In this document: positions 1 to 5,508 of the stretch, one piece after another
How the letters are laid out: every line of letters starts with the position of its first letter
Position numbering within the stretch: the stretch's first letter is position 1
Position numbers and translations under genes: made by a program
Assembly (NCBI GenBank): GCA_016929205.1
Contig: JAFGJF010000061.1
Span: 1 to 5,508, forward strand
Length of the DNA: 5,508 nt
DNA from: Anaerolineae bacterium
Lineage (GTDB): Bacteria > Chloroflexota > Anaerolineae > JAFGEY01
Direction of reading: 5' to 3'
The notes under the pieces: model-generated
The model's database searches: none
Told to the model about the DNA's origin: nothing
The model's input: the letters and a program-made list of their open reading frames with translations, nothing else

Positions 1-1459
1 GATCGAACGTTCGCCCAGTACGATGCCAACTCAAGTGCCCGTAATCTCGCCCGCTGTAACCCAGGGGACGAAACATATCACTGATATCGCCGAACACATC
101 GTAGCCACTTTGGGCCAAAACCTCGCGGCGCAAGGCAGCGTAATCCTCGGCTAGCAGCGCGTTCAGGCGCGGGTCGCCGCCGGCACAGACAATGTCCAAT
201 TCGACGAGCGCGATCAGTTCACCGGGATCGGGCGTTGCTGTCGGCAAAGGCTCGGCTACTTTTTCCGCCCACGCCGGCCATACGGCGAAACCAGCCGCCG
301 GCGTATAGACGTCCATATCGCTTACCGGCAGCGCCACCCGTTTCGCCTGCCCGTCGCGACCGCGCACCCACAGCCGCCAATGGCCGCGACGGAACGGATC
401 GTGCACTTCGAACGGCGCACCCGGCTCGTATCGCGTCCAAAATAGCGTCCCATCCAGGGCAAACGCGGGCGAACGATCAGGATAGGGATCGTCCGTCAAG
501 CGGGTGACCGCACCATCCTCCAGAGAAAAGGCGTACAGATCAGCATCGTGGTTCTGCCAGCGCATAAACACCAGCGTTTGGCCATCCGGATGCCAGGCAG
601 GGTATTCGTCATCAAACAGGCTGTCCATCAACCGAGTTGGCGAGATCACTTGGTTGCCGCTTACCTCGGCTGCACAGATCGCTTTGCGCCCCTCGCGCCA
701 GCAAGTGAATGCAATCTGCCGCCCGTCCGGCCGCCAGGAGGGAGCATAGTTTGCCGCCGGTACCGTCGCATTTTCTTCGCCTGGCATCTCGGTCGATGCT
801 GGCAGGATGGGAACGTGTTGGCCATCGACCGTTTGCAAAACCAGATTGAGGTATCCTCCCCGGTCCGATTCATAGGCCGCAGCGCTGCCGGCACCGGACA
901 GTGGCAAGGGAGCATAGCGCCCGTGATAGGCCATGGTCGACTGATCATCACCCGGCAGCGGTATGCGCTCACCTGTCGCCAGATTGATGCGCTCGTATCG
1001 CCACGCACCCTTGCTCCGGGTGCGCCAGATTACCCAGCGACCATCGGGCGAAAAAACTGGATCGCGCTCTTCGCCCGGCGCGTTGCTCAGATCGACCAGC
1101 ACCATGGTCGACGGATCGAACAGGTATACATCGTCGTCGCCGGCCCAATCGGAGACAAAGGCGATCAGGTGGCGACGAGAGTCGGGTGTCGGGGTTGCAC
1201 TCGGCTGCTGCGTAAAAGTGGCCGTTGGCCGGGGCGTCGATGAGGGCTGGGGTGTCGATGAGGGCTGAGGCGTTGCCGGTGCCAACGGGGTCACAGTCGG
1301 TGATGCCGTCGACACCGGCCCCCTCGTCGAGATTGGACGAGGGGTATCCGACGGAGCCCTCGTCCAGGTTGGCGTCAAGGGCAGATTCGTCGGGCCGCAC
1401 CCGCCGCAAGACAAAGCACACCCCATAACCAGCAACAAAATGGCGATCTGTGATTTCAT
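1..1459 (-). CDS. Lipoprotein with Thr/Pro linker, PD40/TolB-like beta-propeller and M15-peptidase-like C-terminus (3' end outside window)
   Basis: The frame is open from the ATG at 1459 to the window edge (486 codons). Residues 1-21 form a lipoprotein signal: a Lys at position 2, a hydrophobic run IAILLLVMG, then Cys at 14, 18 and 21, so the lipidated Cys is uncertain. Residues about 27-93 are a Thr/Pro/Ser linker. Residues about 97-400 carry PD40-type propeller repeats, with xSPDG-like turns at FSPDG (136-140), WRPDG (242-246), WHPDG (289-293) and FALDG (333-337). A second short linker, PTATPDP, lies near 406-412. The remaining part ends in SWHRTGRTFD (477-486), which fits the SxHxxGxAxD zinc motif of M15 (VanY/DacB-like) peptidases except for Thr at the Ala position. 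The family knowledge is that such propellers bind ligands and M15 domains cleave or bind peptidoglycan stem peptides. Surface anchoring and a cell-wall role are inferred. The start overlaps the upstream stop (ATGA) and has no clear Shine-Dalgarno site, so translational coupling is likely. Confidence 0.85.
   Translation of the reverse strand, partial: MKSQIAILLLVMGCALSCGGCGPTNLPLTPTWTRAPSDTPRPISTRGPVSTASPTVTPLAPATPQPSSTPQPSSTPRPTATFTQQPSATPTPDSRRHLIAFVSDWAGDDDVYLFDPSTMVLVDLSNAPGEERDPVFSPDGRWVIWRTRSKGAWRYERINLATGERIPLPGDDQSTMAYHGRYAPLPLSGAGSAAAYESDRGGYLNLVLQTVDGQHVPILPASTEMPGEENATVPAANYAPSWRPDGRQIAFTCWREGRKAICAAEVSGNQVISPTRLMDSLFDDEYPAWHPDGQTLVFMRWQNHDADLYAFSLEDGAVTRLTDDPYPDRSPAFALDGTLFWTRYEPGAPFEVHDPFRRGHWRLWVRGRDGQAKRVALPVSDMDVYTPAAGFAVWPAWAEKVAEPLPTATPDPGELIALVELDIVCAGGDPRLNALLAEDYAALRREVLAQSGYDVFGDISDMFRPLGYSGRDYGHLSWHRTGRTFD
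1233..1268 (-). repeat. Two tandem 18-bp units in the linker of the propeller lipoprotein
   Basis: Two adjacent 18-bp units differ at two positions (a C/T change inside and the last base). On the coding strand they specify two copies of a Gln-Pro-Ser-Ser-Thr-Pro type hexapeptide, around residues 64-76. This is the expected in-frame expansion of a disordered Thr/Pro linker and needs no other function. Confidence 0.7.
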
Positions 1460-2454
1460 TTGTCTGGACAAAATCTCGCTTTAGTGATGGCCAACTTTTC
1501 TCTCTCTAACGCCGCCTTGAGTGTGAACACCAACACGCCACCAGCCTCGGGATCGCCCAGGACTATGTCGAGCGCTCGCCCATATTCTCTAGCGGAAAGC
1601 GGCACCGGCTCGTCCACCGCCTGCACGATCGGCCACACCGGTTTCCCGCTCAGGGCATAGACCTCTCGCGTCACTGCTCCGATCCACTCTACTGGATAAC
1701 CGCACATCGTATGGTAGACCATCGGCGAAAACACATCCACGTAGTGCCCGAGTGCGCTATAATCCTGGCCGATCACCTTCAAAATGGCCCCGTCGTAATC
1801 GCCACGCCGCCAGGGCACGCCGAACAGCCCCAGCAGCGCCCCGGGACGCAGGCGATCGATCGCGGCGCGCGCCTCTGCTACCCAGGAGGTGATCTGCTCG
1901 CAACGCCAGGCCGCCCACGCAGCCTCGTGTTCCTCCAACAATGCCTCTGCCGCCCGGACAGCGTCGTTGGCTGCCACCCTGCATCCCGTATCGCGGCAAA
2001 ACATTGCCACCGTGCCGGGATCGAACGACGTGCGCGGCAAAACTGGCTCGCGCACCTCCCAATGGCAGGGCCAGCGGATGAAATCGAGCCATACGCCGTC
2101 GATATCATAGTCGGTCAGCAATGTTTCCAGCGCCAGCAGCCTTTCCTGCCGCACCTCAGGAACAGTTGGATTGACGCCGTAATACCACCCATCCGGGTCC
2201 AGCAGCGTGCCAGTGGCAGTGACCGGACGGCTCTCGGGCAACTCCTCCCACCACTGTTTGCCGACAAAGCAGCTAAACTCGGCAAAGATGCTCATCCCTG
2301 CCGCGTGCACGGCCTCGACAAATTCGCGATCGCGATAGCCGCCAAATATGGCTGTATTGCCCCACGATTGCAGCAAGACGACCTGTTCGGCCGGCGTTTT
2401 GCCGGCAAAGGGCGCCAATTCGCTCGAAAAACCGTACAGTGACTTGGTTTTCAT
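1456..2454 (-). CDS. TIM-barrel glycoside-hydrolase-like protein (GHL10/DUF4015-type), cytoplasmic
   Basis: A 332-residue protein starting at ATG 2454. The best signs of a glycoside-hydrolase-like (beta/alpha)8 barrel are DYDIDGVWLDFIRWP at about residues 115-129 and VFSPMVYH at 241-248. The first resembles the strand-4 signature DGxxLDxxRxP of the GHL10 and DUF4015 families. The second resembles their later-strand SPMxY motif. Asp119 and Asp124 are candidate functional acids by analogy only. The WYYGVNPTVPEVR segment near 90-102 resembles the stretch before the DG strand in these families. There is no signal peptide and Cys is fairly frequent, so a cytoplasmic location is likely, which is unusual for this fold. 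I chose this start because GGAG (2464-2461) lies 6 bases upstream. The frame also extends upstream to a TTG at 2592 and beyond, but that extension is a GNAT-like remnant and not part of the barrel. The gene ends in a 4-bp ATGA overlap with the propeller lipoprotein. The substrate is unknown. Confidence 0.8.
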   Translation of the reverse strand: MKTKSLYGFSSELAPFAGKTPAEQVVLLQSWGNTAIFGGYRDREFVEAVHAAGMSIFAEFSCFVGKQWWEELPESRPVTATGTLLDPDGWYYGVNPTVPEVRQERLLALETLLTDYDIDGVWLDFIRWPCHWEVREPVLPRTSFDPGTVAMFCRDTGCRVAANDAVRAAEALLEEHEAAWAAWRCEQITSWVAEARAAIDRLRPGALLGLFGVPWRRGDYDGAILKVIGQDYSALGHYVDVFSPMVYHTMCGYPVEWIGAVTREVYALSGKPVWPIVQAVDEPVPLSAREYGRALDIVLGDPEAGGVLVFTLKAALEREKLAITKARFCPDK

Positions 2455-2460
2455 CCTCAA

Positions 2461-2464
2461 CTCC
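2461..2464 (-). promoter_or_regulatory. Shine-Dalgarno site deciding the start of the TIM-barrel gene
   Basis: GGAG lies 6 bases before ATG 2454. This supports the short start over the in-frame TTG at 2592, which would prepend 46 residues of acetyltransferase-like sequence. Confidence 0.5.
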
Positions 2465-2484
2465 ACACCACTACATGACTGGGA

Positions 2485-2637
2485 CAAATCTCTACTCATT
2501 TCGATATGGACGATATCCCCTGAGCCTTCAGGCAACAATATCTCTCGCTCCTCCTTGAAGCCAAATGAAGAATATAGACTCTTGGCATACAATGTGGACC
2601 AAGTAGAAATCTTGTCAACAATTTGGAGGCGCCTTCC
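2485..2637 (-). pseudogene. C-terminal remnant of a second GNAT acetyltransferase
   Basis: Between the intact GNAT stop (2670-2668) and the TIM-barrel start there is an open stretch in the same frame as both genes. Its translation contains LYAKSLYSSFGFKEE and then SGDIVHIEMSRDL. This resembles the end of GNAT proteins: an Asn/Ala-xx-xLYxxxGF helix, followed by the last strands and a terminal basic-acidic-Leu. About 50 residues survive. The N-terminal strands and the acetyl-CoA-binding Q/RxxGxG/A loop are missing, so it cannot fold as an enzyme alone. The stretch looks richer in A+T than the flanking genes. It could be the leftover of a deleted tandem paralogue or of an ancestral GNAT-hydrolase fusion. 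The GNAT resemblance is from pattern recognition only. Confidence 0.5.
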
Positions 2638-2667
2638 CCTTTGAGTATGACCACCTAATTGAATACG

Positions 2668-3177
2668 TTACAGAGTGCTACTTGGCTCAGAATAAACGTC
2701 GCCGTCGAAAAATTTCTGATAGGTAACGCCATCAAGCGTGTCCTCATAGTATCGAGGCATCATGTACCCGATCTGGTACCCTACGGCTTTATAAAAATGC
2801 CGCCCGCGAGTATTGGTGGTCGGGGTGTCAACATAGATGCCTCGCGCACCATGATCCCGAGCAAAGGTTTCGGCGTGCGCCACCAGTGCGGATGCCAAAC
2901 CCTTCCGGTGAAAGGCAGGATCGACAGCCAAGCCCTGGATTTGGGCAAGGCGATTCCAGGCGTGATACTGGACAAAGAGAAAACCAACTGCGGTCACTTG
3001 CTGGCGTACCATAAAGACGGCCATATCATTGTTCTCGGCAAAACGGGCCGCTGTTTGCTCGAACGCCAGAATATAGGGTTCATCCCAACCAATGTGCTCT
3101 AGGATACGACGGATGCTGAGTTGATCGGCAGTTTGATACTGTGTAATGTGGATATGTGGAGCGTTTCTACTCGGCAT
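2668..3177 (-). CDS. GNAT-family N-acetyltransferase
   Basis: A 169-residue protein, the usual length for a single-domain GNAT enzyme, which moves an acetyl group from acetyl-CoA to an amine. Motif A is visible as IQGLAVDPAFHRKGLASAL (about residues 80-98). Its HRKGLA loop (90-95) corresponds to the pyrophosphate-binding Q/R-x-x-G-x-G/A, with His in place of Gln/Arg. Motif B follows: DTPTTNTRGRHFYKAVGY (about 117-134), containing the Asn, the Phe-Tyr pair and the Gly-Tyr typical of the family. I prefer ATG 3177 because homology-like sequence begins there. The 39 codons upstream in this frame read through the spacer and the pseudogene end. A weak AGGGA lies about 10 bases upstream. The gene is separated from the broken lipoprotein by 67 bp. 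The tail YSEPSSTL ends in TAA, after which the frame stays open through the GNAT remnant. The substrate cannot be told from sequence. Confidence 0.88.
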   Translation of the reverse strand: MPSRNAPHIHITQYQTADQLSIRRILEHIGWDEPYILAFEQTAARFAENNDMAVFMVRQQVTAVGFLFVQYHAWNRLAQIQGLAVDPAFHRKGLASALVAHAETFARDHGARGIYVDTPTTNTRGRHFYKAVGYQIGYMMPRYYEDTLDGVTYQKFFDGDVYSEPSSTL

Positions 3178-3244
3178 GGTTCGGCTTTCCCTGCAAGCAC
3201 TGACTGCTATAGGTTGAGAAAAGAAAATGCAAAAAACCCTTTGG

Positions 3245-3641
3245 CTACACATCCAGGCCAATCCACGCCGGATCGTGGTCGCTGCCATCCCCACCGTTTG
3301 GATTGTAGAGAATCACGTACTTGCCGGCGCCGAGGTTTGGAAACGCAGACACGCCGTCCCCCTGGGTCGTTGTGGCTAAATTCGCTTCAACCTGGCATCT
3401 GTCGCCGCCCATTCTGCACAACATCATTCCTGCGCCTCCCACAGGACTGCCGCCAACCAGCCAGACCATTTTGCCCGTTAGTTGACCGCCGCAGGGCATG
3501 GGGCATAGGTGAGGGCATCATAGCTGGCATTGGCATCTCTGTTGGCGTGGGCGTTGGCGGGACCGGCGTCGGTGTGGTCGGTCACTCATCACACCCTAGT
3601 TAACCCTCCAACATACAACAAAAGGAAACAGATAGACTTAT
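3245..3641 (-). pseudogene. Broken small lipoprotein with carboxypeptidase-regulatory-like domain
   Basis: A lipoprotein of about 130 residues can be read if several lesions are repaired. In order: AAAGGAG at 3658-3652; CATAAG at 3642-3637, which becomes an ATG-AAG start if one G is restored; a signal peptide SICFLLLYVGGLT; one extra base near 3597, after which the frame reads GCDE and completes a lipobox LTGC; an in-frame TGA at 3584-3582; a linker PTTPTPVPPTPTPTEMPMP; and a slip at the run of four C (3503-3500). After the slip the frame continues as MPCGGQLTGKMVWLVGG and on to the TAG at 3247-3245. The last part has the beta-sandwich pattern of carboxypeptidase-regulatory or transthyretin-like domains: GSPVGGAGMMLC, ATTTQGDGVSAFPNLGAGKY and ILYNP. 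The 84-codon downstream frame alone has an ATG at 3499 but no Shine-Dalgarno site. Real decay is more likely than sequencing error because at least three separate lesions are needed. Confidence 0.6.
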
Positions 3642-3933
3642 GTTGATTATACTCCTTTCGAAACTATGAGCAAGTTTTCTATAGCTGGCGATATAGCCGT
3701 CAGGTTTTTGCGAGCGGATCGTACCAGCCTATCTTGAATACGGCCGAGATCAATTCCAGAACTTGGGCTGTGTTCCGGATGCAATGTGATCACGACTTGA
3801 CGCATCCCAACGTCATTGGATTTGCCATTTCGTCTTTTTATATTCATCGAGATTTGTATGCCAACTTGACACTTGAGAACAAGCACGAGGCCTGCCCCTA
3901 CCGGCTGGAAAGATATTATCTGTGAAAAATAGG
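3642..3933. other. AT-richer spacer with no recognised gene, possibly a decayed coding region
   Basis: Nearly 300 bases separate the LysM lipoprotein stop from the broken lipoprotein. On the minus strand one frame is open for about 96 codons to a TAA at 3649-3647, with an internal ATG at 3847 that has no Shine-Dalgarno site. Its translation (for example VVITLHPEHSPSSGIDLG) matches nothing I recognise. The other two minus frames contain shorter protein-like stretches, such as ELISAVFKIGWYDPLAKT and PDGYIASYRKLAHSFERS. These adjoin at an A-run near 3694 and would join after one slip. A plus-strand frame from 3734 to 3925 is also open but has no support. No tRNA, strong hairpin or repeat was found. 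Confidence 0.4.
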
Positions 3934-5010
3934 CTAGGGATTGGCGTTTGTGGCCCAGGCGACGGCCTGGACACGGGCTGCCGGTGCGAGGGGGATCAAC
4001 GACAGGGTCACGCTCTCCTCTTGCCCGGCAGCCAAAAACGGGGATGCTTGGGCCCGCCGCACGCCAACCATCACGCCGTCCCGATCGTAGCAAGTGATCA
4101 CGATCTGGATGTCTTGCGCGTCAACCTGGCCCGTGTTTTTGATCGTACTTTGGACGGTGAGGATGCCGTCTTGCATCTCCCAGCTATCCGTTTCGACGGC
4201 AACGTCCCGGTGGCGCTGCCCCCAATGGGTAAGTGGTTCAGCGCTGAGGATCACGACCTGGTAGCTGGCAAAACGGCCAAGGGCGGCGTTGGGCAACAAA
4301 ATGGCGAACGGCGCCGTGCCGTGTGCGGGCACGATCTCGGTTGTGATGAACGCCGACGCCATATCCACAGGATCGCCCTGCGCGTTGTGCAGCGAGACGC
4401 GCACCTGGACGAACTCGAGTCCCTGATCGCGTTCGTTCTCAACTTCCCCCATACACCACAAGCTGCCCACGGGCGTTTGATGAAAGGCCATATTGATAAT
4501 GTCCAGCGGCATCGGCGTGGGGGTGGGCGTGTCTTGCAGCCCAAACACGTTTCCATCGTCAGAAGGAATGATCAACGTTTCCCCGACGACCAGTGCGCGG
4601 GGGTCGAGAATGTCATTGACCTCGATCAGCGCCTGCACGCTGACATCGTAGCGAACTGCGAGATCCAACAGGGTATCACCCTGTTCAATAACGTGTACGA
4701 CCGCCGTCGCCGTCGCCGTCGCTGTCGCTGTGGGTAGCGGCGTCGCAGGAACAACGGTAGCCGTAGCACGCAGCGTGGCCGTGACCAAGCGGACCTGCGC
4801 CGTCGCCGTGGGAGTGGGCGGCGGCAGGGTGATCTCGGTGACAACATAGCTGCTGCAGCCGGTTACAGCAACTGCGCCGACCACAACGCAAAACAGGGCC
4901 AACGTCCTGTAGGAGCACAGGGATAGGCGACTATCGCTGTCCTTTTGAGCAGATGCAAGACCTGCCTTTACACCAAGATGCAAAAAAGCGAAATGAAATA
5001 GACGTTTCAA
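3934..5010 (-). CDS. Lipoprotein with LysM domain and two FxLYD-like domains
   Basis: A 358-residue secreted lipoprotein if it starts at TTG 5010. The hydrophobic core TLALFCVVVGAVAVTGC ends in a lipobox with Cys52. This gives a very long n-region, so a CTG at 4920 (328 residues) is an alternative start. Residues about 62-103 are a Thr/Ala/Pro linker. Residues 106-150 are a clear LysM domain: HVIEQGDTLLDLAVRYDVS, then ALIEVND, then LVVGETLIIP. LysM binds N-acetylglucosamine-containing glycans, chiefly peptidoglycan. A second linker, TPTPTPMP, follows near 161-168. Two beta-sandwich segments come next (about 173-258 and 269-355). Each has a GEVEN- or IKNTG-type strand, a VQVRVSLHNAQGDPVD or IQIVITCYDRDGVMVG strand pair and a later segment with small or apolar residues before PFAILL or SVTLSL. 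This resembles FxLYD-type repeats of Gram-positive and Chloroflexota surface proteins. The gene follows the SDR gene by 16 bp and probably shares its transcript. The substrate-level role is unknown. Confidence 0.85.
   Translation of the reverse strand: MKRLFHFAFLHLGVKAGLASAQKDSDSRLSLCSYRTLALFCVVVGAVAVTGCSSYVVTEITLPPPTPTATAQVRLVTATLRATATVVPATPLPTATATATATAVVHVIEQGDTLLDLAVRYDVSVQALIEVNDILDPRALVVGETLIIPSDDGNVFGLQDTPTPTPMPLDIINMAFHQTPVGSLWCMGEVENERDQGLEFVQVRVSLHNAQGDPVDMASAFITTEIVPAHGTAPFAILLPNAALGRFASYQVVILSAEPLTHWGQRHRDVAVETDSWEMQDGILTVQSTIKNTGQVDAQDIQIVITCYDRDGVMVGVRRAQASPFLAAGQEESVTLSLIPLAPAARVQAVAWATNANP
4701..4731 (-). repeat. Hexanucleotide-type repeat coding for alternating Thr-Ala
   Basis: About five 6-base units of the type GTCGCC/GTCGCT on the plus strand (ACGGCG or ACAGCG on the coding strand) encode the TATATATATA end of the linker just before the LysM domain. 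Length variation here would stay in frame if whole units were gained or lost. Confidence 0.65.
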
Positions 5011-5019
5011 GAGCGCGAT

Positions 5020-5024
5020 CTCCT
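5020..5024 (-). promoter_or_regulatory. Shine-Dalgarno site for the LysM lipoprotein
   Basis: AGGAG lies 9 bases before TTG 5010 and immediately after the SDR stop codon (TGA 5029-5027, separated by two bases). It is the best site in the region and the main reason to prefer the TTG start. It also ties the two genes into one transcript. Confidence 0.5.
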
Positions 5025-5026
5025 GA

Positions 5027-5508
5027 TCACATCGTCCCGCGATACATACCACCATCGACCAGCAGGCTGACGCCGGTAATATAGCTGGCTGCCGGCGAGA
5101 CGAGGAACGTCGCCGCACGCGCAAACTCGTCCGGGGTAGCGATGCGGCCCAGGGGTACGGCTTTGGCCACGCTGGCAGCTTCCTGCTCCACCGACGTGCC
5201 GTTGCGCGCCGCCCGGTCGGAGAGCAGGTGCTGTACGCGATCGGTGCGCGTCCAACCGGGGCAGATGGCGTTGACCCGCACGCCATCGGGGCCCAATTCG
5301 TCAGCCAGCGACTTGACGATGCCCGTTACCCCCAGGCGCAGGCTGTTCGACAGCACCAGATTGGCCAGCGGCTGCTTGACGCTGACCGAGGTAAAGGCCA
5401 GGATGCTGCCCGCGTCGGATCGACAAATCGCCGGGATGGCGGCGTAACACAAGCGGACAAAACTGATCAACGTCAATTGGATGGCTGCGTCCCAATCTTT
5501 TTCTTCCA
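5027..5508 (-). CDS. SDR-family oxidoreductase, FabG-like subgroup without YxxxK (5' end outside window)
   Basis: The last 160 codons of a short-chain dehydrogenase/reductase. The first full codons read EEKDWDAAIQLTLIS, the helix that precedes the catalytic strand in classical SDRs, so the gene continues beyond the right edge. GSILAFTSVSVKQPLANLVL follows, with the catalytic-type Ser. Where classical enzymes have Tyr-x-x-x-Lys, this one reads LSNSLR, so both residues are replaced. Further on come DELGPDGVRVNAICPGWTRT, the cofactor-loop PG motif, and the C-terminal TFLVSPAASYITGVSLLVDGG, all standard. Family knowledge: a FabG-like subgroup with the sequence TSVxVKQP...LSNxxR exists (the BKR-like group with imperfect catalytic tetrad). 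Proteins of this type are often named 3-oxoacyl-ACP reductase, but activity cannot be assumed. It lies just upstream of the LysM lipoprotein with a 16-bp gap. Confidence 0.9.
   Translation of the reverse strand, partial: EEKDWDAAIQLTLISFVRLCYAAIPAICRSDAGSILAFTSVSVKQPLANLVLSNSLRLGVTGIVKSLADELGPDGVRVNAICPGWTRTDRVQHLLSDRAARNGTSVEQEAASVAKAVPLGRIATPDEFARAATFLVSPAASYITGVSLLVDGGMYRGTM

Noticed and set aside
548..1243. Long plus-strand open frame opposite the propeller gene
   Set aside because: It has no recognisable domain and is explained by codon bias of the minus-strand gene, which has clear signal, linker and propeller motifs.
2587..2617. TTGACA-like -35 box upstream of the TIM-barrel gene
   Set aside because: The hexamer is perfect, but no fair -10 box lies 16-18 bases downstream (CATTGT is the best), and it lies within the GNAT remnant.
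2625..2642. Palindrome around GGCGCC as an operator
   Set aside because: The symmetric core is only about 8 bases, lies within the GNAT remnant and has no repeat elsewhere in the window.
3219..3243. T-rich run after the broken lipoprotein as a terminator
   Set aside because: The bases before the six T residues do not form a stable GC-rich stem; only a weak, mismatched pairing is possible.
3646..3673. Promoter-like TTGCTC, 16-base gap and a perfect TATAAT on the minus strand
   Set aside because: The TATAAT falls between the apparent Shine-Dalgarno site AAAGGAG and the decayed start codon of the broken lipoprotein, so it would initiate after that gene's start. The -35 box matches at only three positions. 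A new promoter for the GNAT gene is possible but not supported.
3734..3925. Plus-strand 63-codon frame in the spacer
   Set aside because: No Shine-Dalgarno site, no family resemblance, and opposite orientation to every gene in the window.
3922..4737. Long plus-strand open frame opposite the LysM lipoprotein
   Set aside because: It is antisense to an obvious LysM/FxLYD-like gene and ends in an Arg-rich run produced by the Thr-Ala repeat.

Overview
The window reads as a chromosomal fragment from a moderately GC-rich bacterium, most likely a member of Chloroflexota (Anaerolineae-like). This is an inference from style. Several secreted lipoproteins have long Thr/Pro/Ala-rich linkers straight after the lipobox, and LysM, FxLYD-like, beta-propeller and M15-like modules are hung on those linkers. 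No marker gene such as an rRNA or ribosomal protein is present to confirm it. All recognisable genes lie on the minus strand, so transcription runs from high to low coordinates. No tRNA, rRNA, CRISPR array, insertion sequence or convincing terminator hairpin was seen.

Layout in the direction of transcription. (1) 5508-5027: C-terminal part of an SDR-family oxidoreductase, cut by the window edge, of the FabG-like group that lacks the usual YxxxK catalytic pair. (2) 5010-3934: a lipoprotein with a Thr/Ala/Pro linker, one LysM domain and two FxLYD-like domains. Its start is probably TTG, with a Shine-Dalgarno site next to the SDR stop codon. (3) 3933-3642: an AT-richer spacer with no recognised gene, possibly a decayed one. 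(4) 3641-3245: a broken small lipoprotein gene. Signal peptide, lipobox, Pro/Thr linker and a carboxypeptidase-regulatory-like domain are all legible but sit in different frames. (5) 3177-2668: an intact GNAT acetyltransferase. (6) 2637-2485: a remnant of the C-terminal end of a second GNAT protein. It lies in frame between the first GNAT stop and the next gene. (7) 2454-1456: a cytoplasmic-looking TIM-barrel glycoside-hydrolase-like protein. (8) 1459-1: a large lipoprotein with a Thr/Pro linker, a PD40/TolB-type beta-propeller and the start of an M15-peptidase-like C-terminal domain, running off the left edge. Its ATG overlaps the stop of gene 7 (ATGA).

There are two tight pairs: SDR with the LysM lipoprotein (16-bp gap) and the GH-like gene with the propeller lipoprotein (4-bp overlap). 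The stretch between them (about 3933-2455) holds one intact gene and two or three decayed ones, so it looks like a region of gene loss. LysM and M15-like modules both point towards peptidoglycan at the cell surface. A shared cell-envelope role is only an inference, and I see no evidence for a complete new defence or metabolic system. The most unusual items are the propeller-M15 lipoprotein, the reconstructable pseudogene and the GNAT remnant fused in frame to the hydrolase-like gene.
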